DNA from: Bacteroidota bacterium
Lineage (GTDB): Bacteria; Bacteroidota; Ignavibacteria; Ignavibacteriales; Melioribacteraceae
Length of the DNA: 64,000 bases
Reading direction: 5' to 3'
Assembly (NCBI GenBank): GCA_021820065.1
Contig: JAKAEE010000005.1
Location: 1 to 64,000, forward strand
A model generated the notes under the pieces. The model was not told the origin of the DNA, made no database searches, and was given only the letters and a program-made list of their open reading frames with translations. The position numbers were made by a program, and so were the translations under genes. This document shows positions 23,353 to 32,127 of this stretch, in pieces; position 1 is the stretch's first letter, and every line of letters starts with the position of its first letter.

Positions 23353-26025
23353 TCAACTCTCGATTACAAATGGAATGCTGATTGAAAAAAGGGCGCCGCC
23401 GCTTGGCCGGTTCGATGCCGAAATTGATCCGCCGTGCGCTTCGACAAATCCTTTCGAAATGGATAAACCCAAACCGGTTCCGCCGGCTTTCGTTCCGGGT
23501 ATCCTGTAAAATTTATCGAATAACTTTTCTAAAGTTTCTTCAGGGAATCCTTTTCCGCTATCCGAAATATTTATGATGCAGTTATTATTCAACTTTTTTG
23601 CCTCGATGTAAATTTCGGATTGTTTCGGCGAATACTCAATCGAATTGTGAAGAATATTTCGAAGAGCCTGTTCCATCAAACCGAAATCTAATTTCAGCAG
23701 CGGCAAATCTTCCTGAATGTTAATTTTAATTTTGCGCTCGACAATTTCACTTTTCATTCTATTCATAACGGAATTGATCAGGTCCGCAACAGAATACCAA
23801 TCAAGTTTCAGCTTAAGATTGCCAGATTCCAGTCGAGCCATATCAAGTAAATTTTCCACAAGTCGATTAAGCCGGTCAGCGGCAATATTTATTTCTTCAA
23901 GGAGTTTATTAAGGATTGATTTGTTGTTGAAAATTTTCTGGTCGTTCAACGAACTTGCAACGCCGATAATTGTCGTGATCGGCGTCTTCAACTCATGCGA
24001 TATCGAATTGAATAAAGTTTTATAAAGTTTTTCCGATTCCTGAACCAGCAGAGATTTTTTTGCAACATCATTCAGATACTCGCGCTCAACTGTATTTGCA
24101 ATTTGCGAAAGAAAGGTATCGAGCAGACTTTCTTGATCGAACGAAAGCATCTGCAAATTAACAGTTTTAATCCCTACCACGCCCAGACTTCCGCTTTTAC
24201 TTTTCAACGGATAAAAAGTGAAGCTGCTTAACGAAAGTGTGTTTGAAAATCTTCCGGCTTTCTGTCCGTTCATAAAAACCCAATTAGCAATGTGCCATTC
24301 GTTGTCATCGAGAGCTACTGTGCTGGAAGAATGCGGTTTCGTTCTTAGTTTATTTTCGGATTCGTAAAAAATAATAACAACATCGGAATTGAACGTGCGC
24401 TTGATTTGATTGACGGTCACTTCGGCAATGTCGTTAAATGTATTTGCCGATGAGAGTTCTTTTGTAAGATTGTAAAGTGATGAAGTTCTTTGTTCCTTCT
24501 GCTGAAGGAACAATTTCTGTTTACGAATTTTTGACGTGAGTAATCCGGCAACGGAAGCCACGATGAAATACATTATCAACATCAACGTGTCTTCAACCTT
24601 TGCGATTGTAAAAGTAAATTTGGGCGGAATGAAAAAGTAATCCCAGCAGAACGCACTTGAAAGCGCCGCAAGTAAAATCGGTCCCGGTCCAAAATTAAAT
24701 AACGGAAGAATGCTGATCGTCAGTAGAAAAAGAAGGGAAACCGTTTGATAGCCGATATGATGTGAGACCGAATAAAAAATTACAGTTAGAAGAATTATCA
24801 AGAGAAACGAAATTACATATCTATGAAAAGGAGACTGAGGTTTGAGAGTTTCGATCCATGCTGGTTTTTTGCCGGAAGTTTTTTCTCCGCCAACAACATA
24901 AACATCAATATCGCCGCTTCGACTCAATAACTCACGTACAAAACCTTTTTTAGACAGATTGCTTATTGAGTTTGATTCTCGGGTTTTGCCTATGATGATT
25001 TGTGTTACATTATTTTCCCTTGCAATTCTAACTAACGCGGAAATGATGTCTGTATCTTGCGTGGTAATAACTTCGGCACCAAGTTCTTTAGCCAGACTAA
25101 AATTTTCAGCGAGTGTATTCTTGTTTTCTTCGGAAATTTTTTGATTCGTTTCCACATACACAGCAATCCATGTTGCTTCCAACGAGTATGCTAACCGGCG
25201 CGTCCATCGAATCAAATTTGCGGAGAAGGGACTTGGCCCGATAGCAACCATTAATCGCTGTCCGGATTTCCAAACGATGTCAATGTTCTGCTCGGTTTTG
25301 TAATCCCGCAAATCTTTGTCAACTCTTTCGGCGGTAAGCCGCAATGCCATTTCGCGTAGCGCGGTAAGATTTCCTTTTCTAAAAAAGTTTTGAATAGCTA
25401 GCGAGGATCTCTCAACAGTATAAACTTTCCCTTCCGATAAACGTTCAAGCAGCTTATCAATTGTTATGTCGATCAATTCAACTTCTTCCGCGCGGTCGAA
25501 AATCGAATCCGGCACCGTTTCTCGAACGGTTGTTCCAGTAATTTGATTTACAATTTCGGCGCGGCTTTCCAAATGCTGAACGTTAAGAGTCGTGTAAACG
25601 TCAATCCCGTTGTTGAGCAATTCCAAAACATCCTGGTAACGTTTCGCGTGTCTGCTGCCGGGGATATTTGTGTGAGCTAATTCGTCAACAAGAACCAAGG
25701 TGGGATTGAGTTTGAGAATCGCATCCAAATCCAATTCTTTGAAATATGAACCGCGGTACTCAATATTTTTAAGTTGAACGGATTCAAGACCGTCGAGTAA
25801 TTCTTCCGTCTCGGTTCGTCCGTGAGTCTCAACTATGCCGATAACAACATTAACGCCGTCACGCCGGGCTTTCTGCGCGGCATTCAGCATTGAATAAGTT
25901 TTTCCAACGCCGGCGCACATTCCAAAAAATATTTTCAGTTTACCCAGAACACTTGCAGATTCTTCTTTCTTTATGCGGTCGAGAAGTTGATCCGGATCAG
26001 GTCGTTTTAATTCTTCGTCACTCAT
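23353..26025 (-). CDS. kdpD: Osmosensitive K+ channel histidine kinase KdpD
   Basis: 890 residues, full length. The N-terminal KdpD domain has the Walker A GMCAGVGKTYSML, followed by VIGIVETHGRTETEELL and VDELAHTNIPGSRHAKRYQDV. A universal-stress-type domain is next (MVAIGPSPFSANLIRW, IIIGKTRES). Four membrane segments lie near residues 400-500 (ISFLLIILLTVIFYSV onward). After a GAF-like region comes HisKA with His677 (FNSISHELKTPITTIIG) and an ATPase domain with HNSIEYSP, DSGKGFPEE and GTGLGLSISKGFVEAHGG. It controls KdpE in response to low K+ or turgor. It overlaps kdpC by 8 bases. Confidence 0.96.
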   Translation of the reverse strand: MSDEELKRPDPDQLLDRIKKEESASVLGKLKIFFGMCAGVGKTYSMLNAAQKARRDGVNVVIGIVETHGRTETEELLDGLESVQLKNIEYRGSYFKELDLDAILKLNPTLVLVDELAHTNIPGSRHAKRYQDVLELLNNGIDVYTTLNVQHLESRAEIVNQITGTTVRETVPDSIFDRAEEVELIDITIDKLLERLSEGKVYTVERSSLAIQNFFRKGNLTALREMALRLTAERVDKDLRDYKTEQNIDIVWKSGQRLMVAIGPSPFSANLIRWTRRLAYSLEATWIAVYVETNQKISEENKNTLAENFSLAKELGAEVITTQDTDIISALVRIARENNVTQIIIGKTRESNSISNLSKKGFVRELLSRSGDIDVYVVGGEKTSGKKPAWIETLKPQSPFHRYVISFLLIILLTVIFYSVSHHIGYQTVSLLFLLTISILPLFNFGPGPILLAALSSAFCWDYFFIPPKFTFTIAKVEDTLMLIMYFIVASVAGLLTSKIRKQKLFLQQKEQRTSSLYNLTKELSSANTFNDIAEVTVNQIKRTFNSDVVIIFYESENKLRTKPHSSSTVALDDNEWHIANWVFMNGQKAGRFSNTLSLSSFTFYPLKSKSGSLGVVGIKTVNLQMLSFDQESLLDTFLSQIANTVEREYLNDVAKKSLLVQESEKLYKTLFNSISHELKTPITTIIGVASSLNDQKIFNNKSILNKLLEEINIAADRLNRLVENLLDMARLESGNLKLKLDWYSVADLINSVMNRMKSEIVERKIKINIQEDLPLLKLDFGLMEQALRNILHNSIEYSPKQSEIYIEAKKLNNNCIINISDSGKGFPEETLEKLFDKFYRIPGTKAGGTGLGLSISKGFVEAHGGSISASNRPSGGALFSISIPFVIES

Positions 26026-26608
26026 TTTTATTACTCAACTCATCCAATTTGATATTGAGCTTAAGCACGTTCACAATTTCCGATCCGAAAATTCCAAATT
26101 GCGGATACTCTGCAAGCGAATCTATCAAATTGTACAATTTCTCCTTCTGCAATTTATCAAAATTTCTCGCTTTACTTACTCTTTCGATTTGCAGCATGGC
26201 ACTTGTCTTGGAAATGTCTGGATCGACCCCGCTGGCAGAGGCAAAAAGCATCTCCGATGGAATTTCATTTTGTTCGTTAACGAAATTCAAATGAATGAAA
26301 TTCTTCTTTCTCAATAGATACTGTTGAACAAGATCTTTGCTGGTTGGTCCAAGATTACTTGCGCCGGATGGCATTGGATTAAAATTAATGTATGAAGGTC
26401 GCGGCCAAAAATATTTTTCGCCGGTGAAATTCTGAGCAATCAAAAACGATCCTTTCACTTCGCCGTTTCTTACGTAGAGACTTCCGTTGGCTTTATTGTA
26501 AAAAAATGTTTGCCCGATAAAGTAAATAACGAGCGGATAGATCAATCCCAGTGTAACGGTGAAAACAAGAAGAACCTTTAGCGAACTTATCAATGACTTT
26601 TTCAGCAT
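26018..26608 (-). CDS. kdpC: K+-transporting ATPase subunit C
   Basis: 196 residues: one N-terminal membrane helix (LKVLLVFTVTLGLIYPLVIYF) and a periplasmic domain. KdpC signatures: GSLYVRNGEVKGSFLIAQNF, FWPRPSYI, NLGPTSKDL, ASGVDPDISKTSAMLQIERV. The segment ASGVDPDIS is the family hallmark. It lies 10 bases after kdpB and overlaps kdpD by 8 bases, so translation is probably coupled. Confidence 0.96.
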   Translation of the reverse strand: MLKKSLISSLKVLLVFTVTLGLIYPLVIYFIGQTFFYNKANGSLYVRNGEVKGSFLIAQNFTGEKYFWPRPSYINFNPMPSGASNLGPTSKDLVQQYLLRKKNFIHLNFVNEQNEIPSEMLFASASGVDPDISKTSAMLQIERVSKARNFDKLQKEKLYNLIDSLAEYPQFGIFGSEIVNVLKLNIKLDELSNKNE

Positions 26609-26618
26609 AACAAAAACC

Positions 26619-28730
26619 TCAAACCAATTTGAGTGAAACTAAAATCAAATCTATTAACTTGATACAAATGAAAGGAACAAGCAGTCCGCCGGCTCCGTAA
26701 ACGAGAATATTTCTTTTAAGTAAATTCGCCGCACTCTCCGGGCGGTATTTTATTCCTTTCAAAGCAAGCGGGATTAGGAAAATGATAATGATCGCGTTGA
26801 AAATAATAGCGCTTAAAATTGCACTTTGCGGAGTTGCGAGATGCATGATATTTAGAACTGAAAGTGGTCCGTTAATTCCATTGGTTGAAAAAAGTGAAAG
26901 CGCAATCGCCGGTATTATCGCAAAATATTTTGAAACGTCGTTTGCAATGCTGAACGTTGTTAACGCGCCGCGAGTCATTAATAGCTGTTTTCCTATTTCT
27001 ACAACTTCAATCAATTTGGTCGGATTGCTGTCGAGGTCGATCATATTTCCAGCTTCACGCGCGGCCTGCGTTCCGCTGTTCATCGCAATTCCAACGTCGG
27101 CTTGTGCAAGTGCTGGCGCATCGTTTGTTCCGTCGCCAATCATTCCAACCATTTTGCCGTGTGATTGTTCGTCGCGGATACGTTTCAGTTTGTCCTCCGG
27201 CTTCGCTTCGGAAATAAAATCATCGACCCCGGCTTCTGCGGCAATTGCAGTCGCGGTTAATTTATTGTCGCCGGTAATCATCACAGTTCTAATTCCCATT
27301 TTGCGAAGTTGAGCAAATCGTTCTTGAATTCCGCCTTTCACAACGTCTTTGAGTTGAATGACACCGAGAATTTTTTTGTTCTCGACGACAATTAGCGGTG
27401 TGCCGCCGGAAAGAGCAATGTCAACACCAATCATCTGGGTAAATAGAAATTCAGTTTGTGCGTTCAAGTTTATGTTGGTTTCTTTTGATAGATATTTTCT
27501 GATTGCTTCAAGCGAACCTTTTCGAATAATTCTTTCGCCGGAATCGTGAGTTGGAAGTATATTCACTCCGCTCATTTGCGTTTGCGCACTGAACGGAACA
27601 AATTGAGCTTTTAACTCGTGAATGTTTCTGCCGCGGATACCGAAACGTTCTTTTGCCAATACTACGATCGAACGCCCTTCGGGAGTTTCATCGGCAAGAG
27701 ACGCAAGCTGCGCTGCATCAGCTAGATATTGCTCGGTTACGTCCGGCGCCGGAATAAATTCCGTTGCCATTCTATTGCCGAGAGTTATTGTGCCGGTTTT
27801 ATCGAGCAAGAGAACATCAATGTCTCCCGCTGCCTCAACGGCTCTTCCACTCATCGCAATTACATTGTGCTGAAGCAATCGATCCATTCCGCTAATTCCA
27901 ATTGCGCTCAACAGACCGCCTATTGTAGTTGGGATTAAACAAACTAGCAGCGAAACCAGAACCGGAATTGAAACCGAACTCACGTCCTGTGAAAGCGTGA
28001 TGTTGTAGTAGTTCATAAAAAACTTAAGTGATACAACAACAACGAGGAAAACAATTGTGAGACCGGAAAGAAGAATTGAAAGCGCAATTTCGTTTGGAGT
28101 TTTTTTTCGCTTCGCATTTTCTACCAGCGCGATCATTTTGTCTATGTATGTCTCTCCGGGATTCGAGGTGACCCTTATTACAATTTTGTCGCTCAAAACT
28201 TTTGTTCCGCCGGTAACGGCGCTTCTGTCTCCGCCGCTTTCTCTAATGACCGGTGCCGACTCGCCGGTGATTGCAGATTCATCCACGCTTGCAATTCCGT
28301 CGATCACTTCTCCATCGGCTGGAATTGTATCGCCGGTTTCACACGCAACTAGATCGTTCTTTCGTAAATCGAGAGCCGTAACTTCAATTTCTTTTGAATC
28401 GACAATCTTTTTTGCGAGCGTGTTTGTTCTGGATTTGCGCAAGTTCTCGGATTGTGCTTTACCTCTTCCTTCGGCGATCGCCTCTGCAAAATTGGCAAAC
28501 AAAACTGTGAACCACAGCCAAATCGTAATTTGAAAATTGAACAGCGAAAAATTTCCGCCAACTAAATCTGCAACGAAAATTAAAGTAGTCAAAAACGCGC
28601 CAATGCCGACAATGAATATCACCGGATTTTTGATAAGGTAAAACGGATTCAATTTTACGAACGAATCTAAAATAGCTTTAGAGATGATTGATTTATCAAA
28701 AAGCGGGGCAGTATGTTTTTTCGTTTCCAT
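26619..28730 (-). CDS. kdpB: K+-transporting P-type ATPase subunit B
   Basis: 703 residues. P-type ATPase core: phosphorylated Asp310 in [12 protein letters not shown], actuator motif [12 protein letters not shown] (TGES), ATP-binding and hinge segments [20 protein letters not shown] and [15 protein letters not shown]. The KdpB-specific transmembrane segment is [20 protein letters not shown]. The Ser of TGES, which is the inhibitory phosphorylation site in E. coli KdpB, is present. It hydrolyses ATP to drive K+ through KdpA. It follows kdpA by 16 bases. Confidence 0.97.
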   Translation of the reverse strand: METKKHTAPLFDKSIISKAILDSFVKLNPFYLIKNPVIFIVGIGAFLTTLIFVADLVGGNFSLFNFQITIWLWFTVLFANFAEAIAEGRGKAQSENLRKSRTNTLAKKIVDSKEIEVTALDLRKNDLVACETGDTIPADGEVIDGIASVDESAITGESAPVIRESGGDRSAVTGGTKVLSDKIVIRVTSNPGETYIDKMIALVENAKRKKTPNEIALSILLSGLTIVFLVVVVSLKFFMNYYNITLSQDVSSVSIPVLVSLLVCLIPTTIGGLLSAIGISGMDRLLQHNVIAMSGRAVEAAGDIDVLLLDKTGTITLGNRMATEFIPAPDVTEQYLADAAQLASLADETPEGRSIVVLAKERFGIRGRNIHELKAQFVPFSAQTQMSGVNILPTHDSGERIIRKGSLEAIRKYLSKETNINLNAQTEFLFTQMIGVDIALSGGTPLIVVENKKILGVIQLKDVVKGGIQERFAQLRKMGIRTVMITGDNKLTATAIAAEAGVDDFISEAKPEDKLKRIRDEQSHGKMVGMIGDGTNDAPALAQADVGIAMNSGTQAAREAGNMIDLDSNPTKLIEVVEIGKQLLMTRGALTTFSIANDVSKYFAIIPAIALSLFSTNGINGPLSVLNIMHLATPQSAILSAIIFNAIIIIFLIPLALKGIKYRPESAANLLKRNILVYGAGGLLVPFICIKLIDLILVSLKLV

Positions 28731-28746
28731 GCGTAAAAATTTTTTC

Positions 28747-30441
28747 TTAGAAAGTTATTTTTAAATTCATTAAAAGATGTTCCAATAATGGACCGATCGA
28801 GAGAACTGGAAAGAATGTCAGTGCACCAACAATTATTATCACGCCAAAAAGTAAAAACGCAAAAAGAAAATTATCCGTTGCCAACGTACCGGTTGTTGCC
28901 GGTGCAATGTTCTTCTTAACCAAGCTTCCGGCAATTGCAAGGATCGGAACGATAACTCCGTATCTGCCGATTATCATTGCTATCGACATGAGGACATTAT
29001 AGAAATTTGTGTTAGTATTTAATCCGGCAAATGCGCTGCCGTTATTGCCGCCGGCGGAAGTAAATGCGTACAAAATTTCTGATAGACCGTGGGGACCTTT
29101 GTTGGATAAGCTTGATAACCCCGCATTGGAAACGACCGCTACCGCTGTGAAAACGAGAATTATTATGCTTGGAAGCAGAACCGCGAGTATCGAAAATTTA
29201 ATTTCATAAGCTTCAATTTTTTTACCGAAATATTCCGGTGTTCTTCCCACCATCAATCCGGAAATGAAAACGGTGATTACGATGAACAAAAACATTCCGT
29301 ATAAACCGGAACCGACACCGCCGAAAATAATTTCTCCAAGCTGAATGTTTAGCATTGCAACAAGTCCGGATACCGGCGACATACTGCTAATCATCGAGTT
29401 AACCGATCCGTTTGAAGCGACTGTTGTTGCGACAGACCAAAGAACGCTGTTGAAAATTCCGAAGCGAGTTTCCTTTCCCTCCATTAATTGATTCGTGTGG
29501 AAGATTGGATTGCTTGCCGTCTCGGATAAGTATGAAACGACAACTCCGATTAAGAAAACAGACAACATCACGCCGAAAATGGTCCATGCATGTTTTTTCG
29601 ATCCCAACATTTTGCCGTAAGTGAAAACAAGAGATGCGGGAATTAGTAAAATAGAAAGCACTTGTAGAAAATTCGAAAGCGGAGTTGGGTTCTCGAACGG
29701 GAAAGCGCTGTTAGTATTAAAAAATCCGCCGCCGTTTGTCCCTAGCTGTTTAATTGAAATTTGCGACGCTGCCGGTCCTAGCGGAATTGTTTGCGAAATG
29801 CCTTCAAGAGTTGTTTCCGTTACCGAATGATTAAATGTCTGAACAACGCCTTGCGAGATCAATATAATTGATAGAAGAAATGATAACGGCAGCAGCACGT
29901 ACAAAACTGCGCGGGTTACATCAACCCAAAAGTTGCCGAGATACTTTCCGTTGCGGGTTGCAATTCCTTTAATGAGCGTAATCATAACGGCGATTCCGGT
30001 TGCGGCGCTCAAAAAGTTTTGAACAGTCATACCGATCATCTGAACAAAATAACTTAATGTTGTTTCGCCGGCATACGACTGCCAGTTTGTGTTTGTTGTA
30101 AAACTAACCGCGGTGTTCAGAGCCAAAAGAAGATTAACATTGGGAAGATGCTGTGGGTTAAGCGGCAAAGATTGTTGAACAATTTGAATTATGAATAGAA
30201 CCAAAAATCCGAGCAGATTGAAAATCAACAACTGAACCGCGTACTCTTTCCAATCCATTTGGTAACCGGAATCGATTCTAACAAGACTATAAAATGCCGA
30301 TTCGATTTTCGAGAAAACCGGAGATAAAAAATTTCTTTCTCCTTGAAAAACTTTTGCGAAGAAATTTCCCAATGGAACTGAAAAAGCAACAAGAACACCC
30401 ACAAAGATTATTAATTGAATAAGATCCGTGATGTAACTCAT
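28747..30441 (-). CDS. kdpA: K+-transporting ATPase subunit A (K+-translocating)
   Basis: 564 residues with about ten membrane segments. The four selectivity-filter loops are visible: [41 protein letters not shown], and [20 protein letters not shown]-terminal [16 protein letters not shown] matches KdpA. The subunit belongs to the K+ transporter superfamily and binds K+ in the second filter. The ATG is 10 bases after the kdpF stop. Confidence 0.97.
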   Translation of the reverse strand: MSYITDLIQLIIFVGVLVAFSVPLGNFFAKVFQGERNFLSPVFSKIESAFYSLVRIDSGYQMDWKEYAVQLLIFNLLGFLVLFIIQIVQQSLPLNPQHLPNVNLLLALNTAVSFTTNTNWQSYAGETTLSYFVQMIGMTVQNFLSAATGIAVMITLIKGIATRNGKYLGNFWVDVTRAVLYVLLPLSFLLSIILISQGVVQTFNHSVTETTLEGISQTIPLGPAASQISIKQLGTNGGGFFNTNSAFPFENPTPLSNFLQVLSILLIPASLVFTYGKMLGSKKHAWTIFGVMLSVFLIGVVVSYLSETASNPIFHTNQLMEGKETRFGIFNSVLWSVATTVASNGSVNSMISSMSPVSGLVAMLNIQLGEIIFGGVGSGLYGMFLFIVITVFISGLMVGRTPEYFGKKIEAYEIKFSILAVLLPSIIILVFTAVAVVSNAGLSSLSNKGPHGLSEILYAFTSAGGNNGSAFAGLNTNTNFYNVLMSIAMIIGRYGVIVPILAIAGSLVKKNIAPATTGTLATDNFLFAFLLFGVIIIVGALTFFPVLSIGPLLEHLLMNLKITF

Positions 30442-30451
30442 AAACGTCTGC

Positions 30452-30535
30452 CTAAAATTTTTCCGGTTTAATTAGAGTATAGACTAAATACACTAACAGC
30501 AGGAATGCAATGCCGAGTGAGATAATATCAAACAT
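30452..30535 (-). CDS. kdpF: Small membrane subunit KdpF
   Basis: A 27-residue open frame, easily missed by length cut-offs: one hydrophobic helix (MFDIISLGIAFLLLVYLVY) followed by the typical KdpF tail TLIKPEKF and a TAG stop. The lone helix plus the K-P-E-K-F ending match KdpF, which stabilises the KdpABC complex. AAGAAG lies just upstream of its ATG. It starts 6 bases after the gene at 30542 and ends 10 bases before kdpA. Confidence 0.85.
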   Translation of the reverse strand: MFDIISLGIAFLLLVYLVYTLIKPEKF

Positions 30536-30541
30536 AACTTC

Positions 30542-30814
30542 TTACCATTTAAATATTTTTAGTATGAGGTATAACACAACCCACAAGATGAAAAAAATTG
30601 TTAATGCGACAGCCGGAACAAAAAATACTAAGTAAGCAAATGAAAGAATGAAGGGCGGCATATTTTTGAGCTGTGCCGGCAAATCGGCAAAGAGGTCAGC
30701 ATATTTATCCGGATGATTAACCGCAAGGAATATTGAACACAACACCCAAATTATGTACAATAACAAAAAAACATTTCGAATATTAAGATGAAACTTGAAC
30801 TTTGAGCTCATCAT
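30542..30814 (-). CDS. Small membrane protein at the head of the kdp operon, unrecognised
   Basis: 90 residues with two strong hydrophobic helices (NVFLLLYIIWVLCSIFLAV and FILSFAYLVFFVPAVALTIF) joined by a polar loop with DLFADLPAQL. No family recognised. It is the first gene of the kdp transcript, 6 bases before kdpF and on the same strand. That position suggests an accessory subunit or regulator of Kdp, which is inference. Confidence 0.7.
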   Translation of the reverse strand: MMSSKFKFHLNIRNVFLLLYIIWVLCSIFLAVNHPDKYADLFADLPAQLKNMPPFILSFAYLVFFVPAVALTIFFILWVVLYLILKIFKW

Positions 30815-30879
30815 CGTTCCGTTATCTTCAACGAATTATTTTCTTGGTGATTCATCTTTATTAGCCCACTTCTCAGTGG

Positions 30880-30887
30880 CAAAACTA
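30880..30887 (-). promoter_or_regulatory. TAnnTTTG-type -7 element of the kdp operon
   Basis: On the minus strand the octamer reads TAGTTTTG, an exact TAnnTTTG match, 66 bases before the first kdp-operon start codon. No clear TTTG lies at the -33 position, which fits a promoter that needs an activator. Confidence 0.4.
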
Positions 30888-30929
30888 AATTTTGTTTTAT
30901 AAACCGGCTGTAAAAAGATATACCTATTC

Positions 30930-30948
30930 CATAAAGATTTCATAAAGA
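30930..30948. promoter_or_regulatory. Direct repeat CATAAAGA x2, period 11: candidate KdpE operator
   Basis: CATAAAGA occurs at 30930-30937 and 30941-30948, one helical turn apart. OmpR-class regulators such as KdpE bind tandem half-sites spaced 10-11 bases. Relative to the -7 element the repeat is centred near -65, where E. coli KdpE also binds. Confidence 0.5.
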
Positions 30949-31129
30949 CGAAATAGACTTATAGGTTAGGAATGTCCGGGATTAGCTGTTTCGGCAAGAA
31001 TGAAATTGAAGTAAACAATTTTAAATATTAAATTGCACCACAATTTGAATGCGCTCTTCTCACCGTCATTCGCATCAAATCCATCGACAATCATTCAGAA
31101 AATGAAACATATACTTTAGGAGTATAAAT

Positions 31130-32092
31130 ATGTGGTTGGTTATAGGTATAATAATAGTCGCGGCTGTTACAGTGTTCTATGAATACCGTTTGAGAAAGCC
31201 GGATCAGTTGGTTCTTTCGGAATCCAACGGAAAGATCGTTGAACGAAAGGGTCGATTTTATCCGCGACATTTCAGTCTTGCGCTTCCAAATACAACGCAA
31301 TCTTCTCAACTGAACATCGAATCTTCTGCGAAAGGTAATCTTGATATAAAAATAAAACTTTCGGTAACGGTTGCTGCTTCGATGCAAAATATTTCGTCGC
31401 TGATTAAAGTCGGCGGCTGGAATACGAATGCCGTCACAAAATCGGCGAAAGAATTCGAAACGGTAATTCATAGTCTCATAAAAGAGTTCACAGAAAAATA
31501 TGAGATTGAAGAATTGTCATCTGAGAAGATCTATAATTATCTGCATGAAAAAGTTAACGTAAGCAAGGCAATGTTTGGTCTGGAAATCATTTCGCTTAAT
31601 GTTCAATCGTTCGAAGCGCTCGATTCAAAAATTTCCGATGCGTTACGTCAGCAGGAATCCGCAAGAATTTTGGAACAGACCGAAGCGCTTAATCAGAAAG
31701 CAAGAATTACGGCATCAAGGGCAAAGTTGAAAGCCGATGAACAAATCGCGCTGATGGAAAACGAACTTGATCTGAAGAAACTTCAGCTGAAGAAAAGTGA
31801 ACTTGAGCAGGAATCTGCATTGGCGCAAAGACGTGTTGAAGACGAATTGAATCGAAAGAAAATGCAGCTAGAGTTTGATAAAAAAGAATTGGAACTACTG
31901 AAAAACAATCCGGAATTATTAATGCTCACGCCGCAAGCCGCACGATTGGCGGAAGCAAGCCAGTCTCTTAAAAATGCGAGAACAATCGTTTCATTGTCTC
32001 CCAACGATCTGCAGCAAGGATCGGATTTAGTTGAGATGTTCAAAAACTTTTTGAAGAATACGGTCAAAGGTCAATCCAAGAAGAACGATTAA
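31130..32092 (+). CDS. SPFH/Band 7-like membrane protein with coiled coil
   Basis: 320 residues. An N-terminal membrane anchor (MWLVIGIIIVAAVTVFYEY) is followed by a Band 7-like domain (about 25-185: KPDQLVLSESNGKIVERKGR, then beta strands ending KAMFGLEIISLNVQSFEAL), then a highly charged coiled coil (about 185-270: LNQKARITASRAKLKADEQ, KKMQLEFDKKELELLK). This is the stomatin/flotillin layout; such proteins form membrane-bound oligomeric rings. AGGAG precedes the ATG. It ends 35 bases before the giant aminotransferase-PEPC-like gene on the same strand, so the two are likely one operon and may form a complex. Confidence 0.75.
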   Translation: MWLVIGIIIVAAVTVFYEYRLRKPDQLVLSESNGKIVERKGRFYPRHFSLALPNTTQSSQLNIESSAKGNLDIKIKLSVTVAASMQNISSLIKVGGWNTNAVTKSAKEFETVIHSLIKEFTEKYEIEELSSEKIYNYLHEKVNVSKAMFGLEIISLNVQSFEALDSKISDALRQQESARILEQTEALNQKARITASRAKLKADEQIALMENELDLKKLQLKKSELEQESALAQRRVEDELNRKKMQLEFDKKELELLKNNPELLMLTPQAARLAEASQSLKNARTIVSLSPNDLQQGSDLVEMFKNFLKNTVKGQSKKND

Positions 32093-32127
32093 CCGCAAGT
32101 TGTATTCTCTAAAAGTTTAGAAAGATT

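Larger units (their letters stand above)
30815..31129. other. 315-base divergent promoter region, kdp versus SPFH gene
   Basis: No gene. It holds the start signals for the minus-strand kdp operon and the plus-strand SPFH gene. Minus-strand -7-like octamer TAGTTTTG (30880-30887) and an upstream direct repeat (30930-30948) are reported separately. The SPFH gene has an AGGAG ribosome site. I see no c-di-AMP riboswitch-like structure. Confidence 0.6.

Noticed and set aside
30815..31129. c-di-AMP (ydaO) riboswitch upstream of the kdp operon
   Set aside because: None of the conserved riboswitch helices could be recognised; the direct repeat with a response regulator explains control better.
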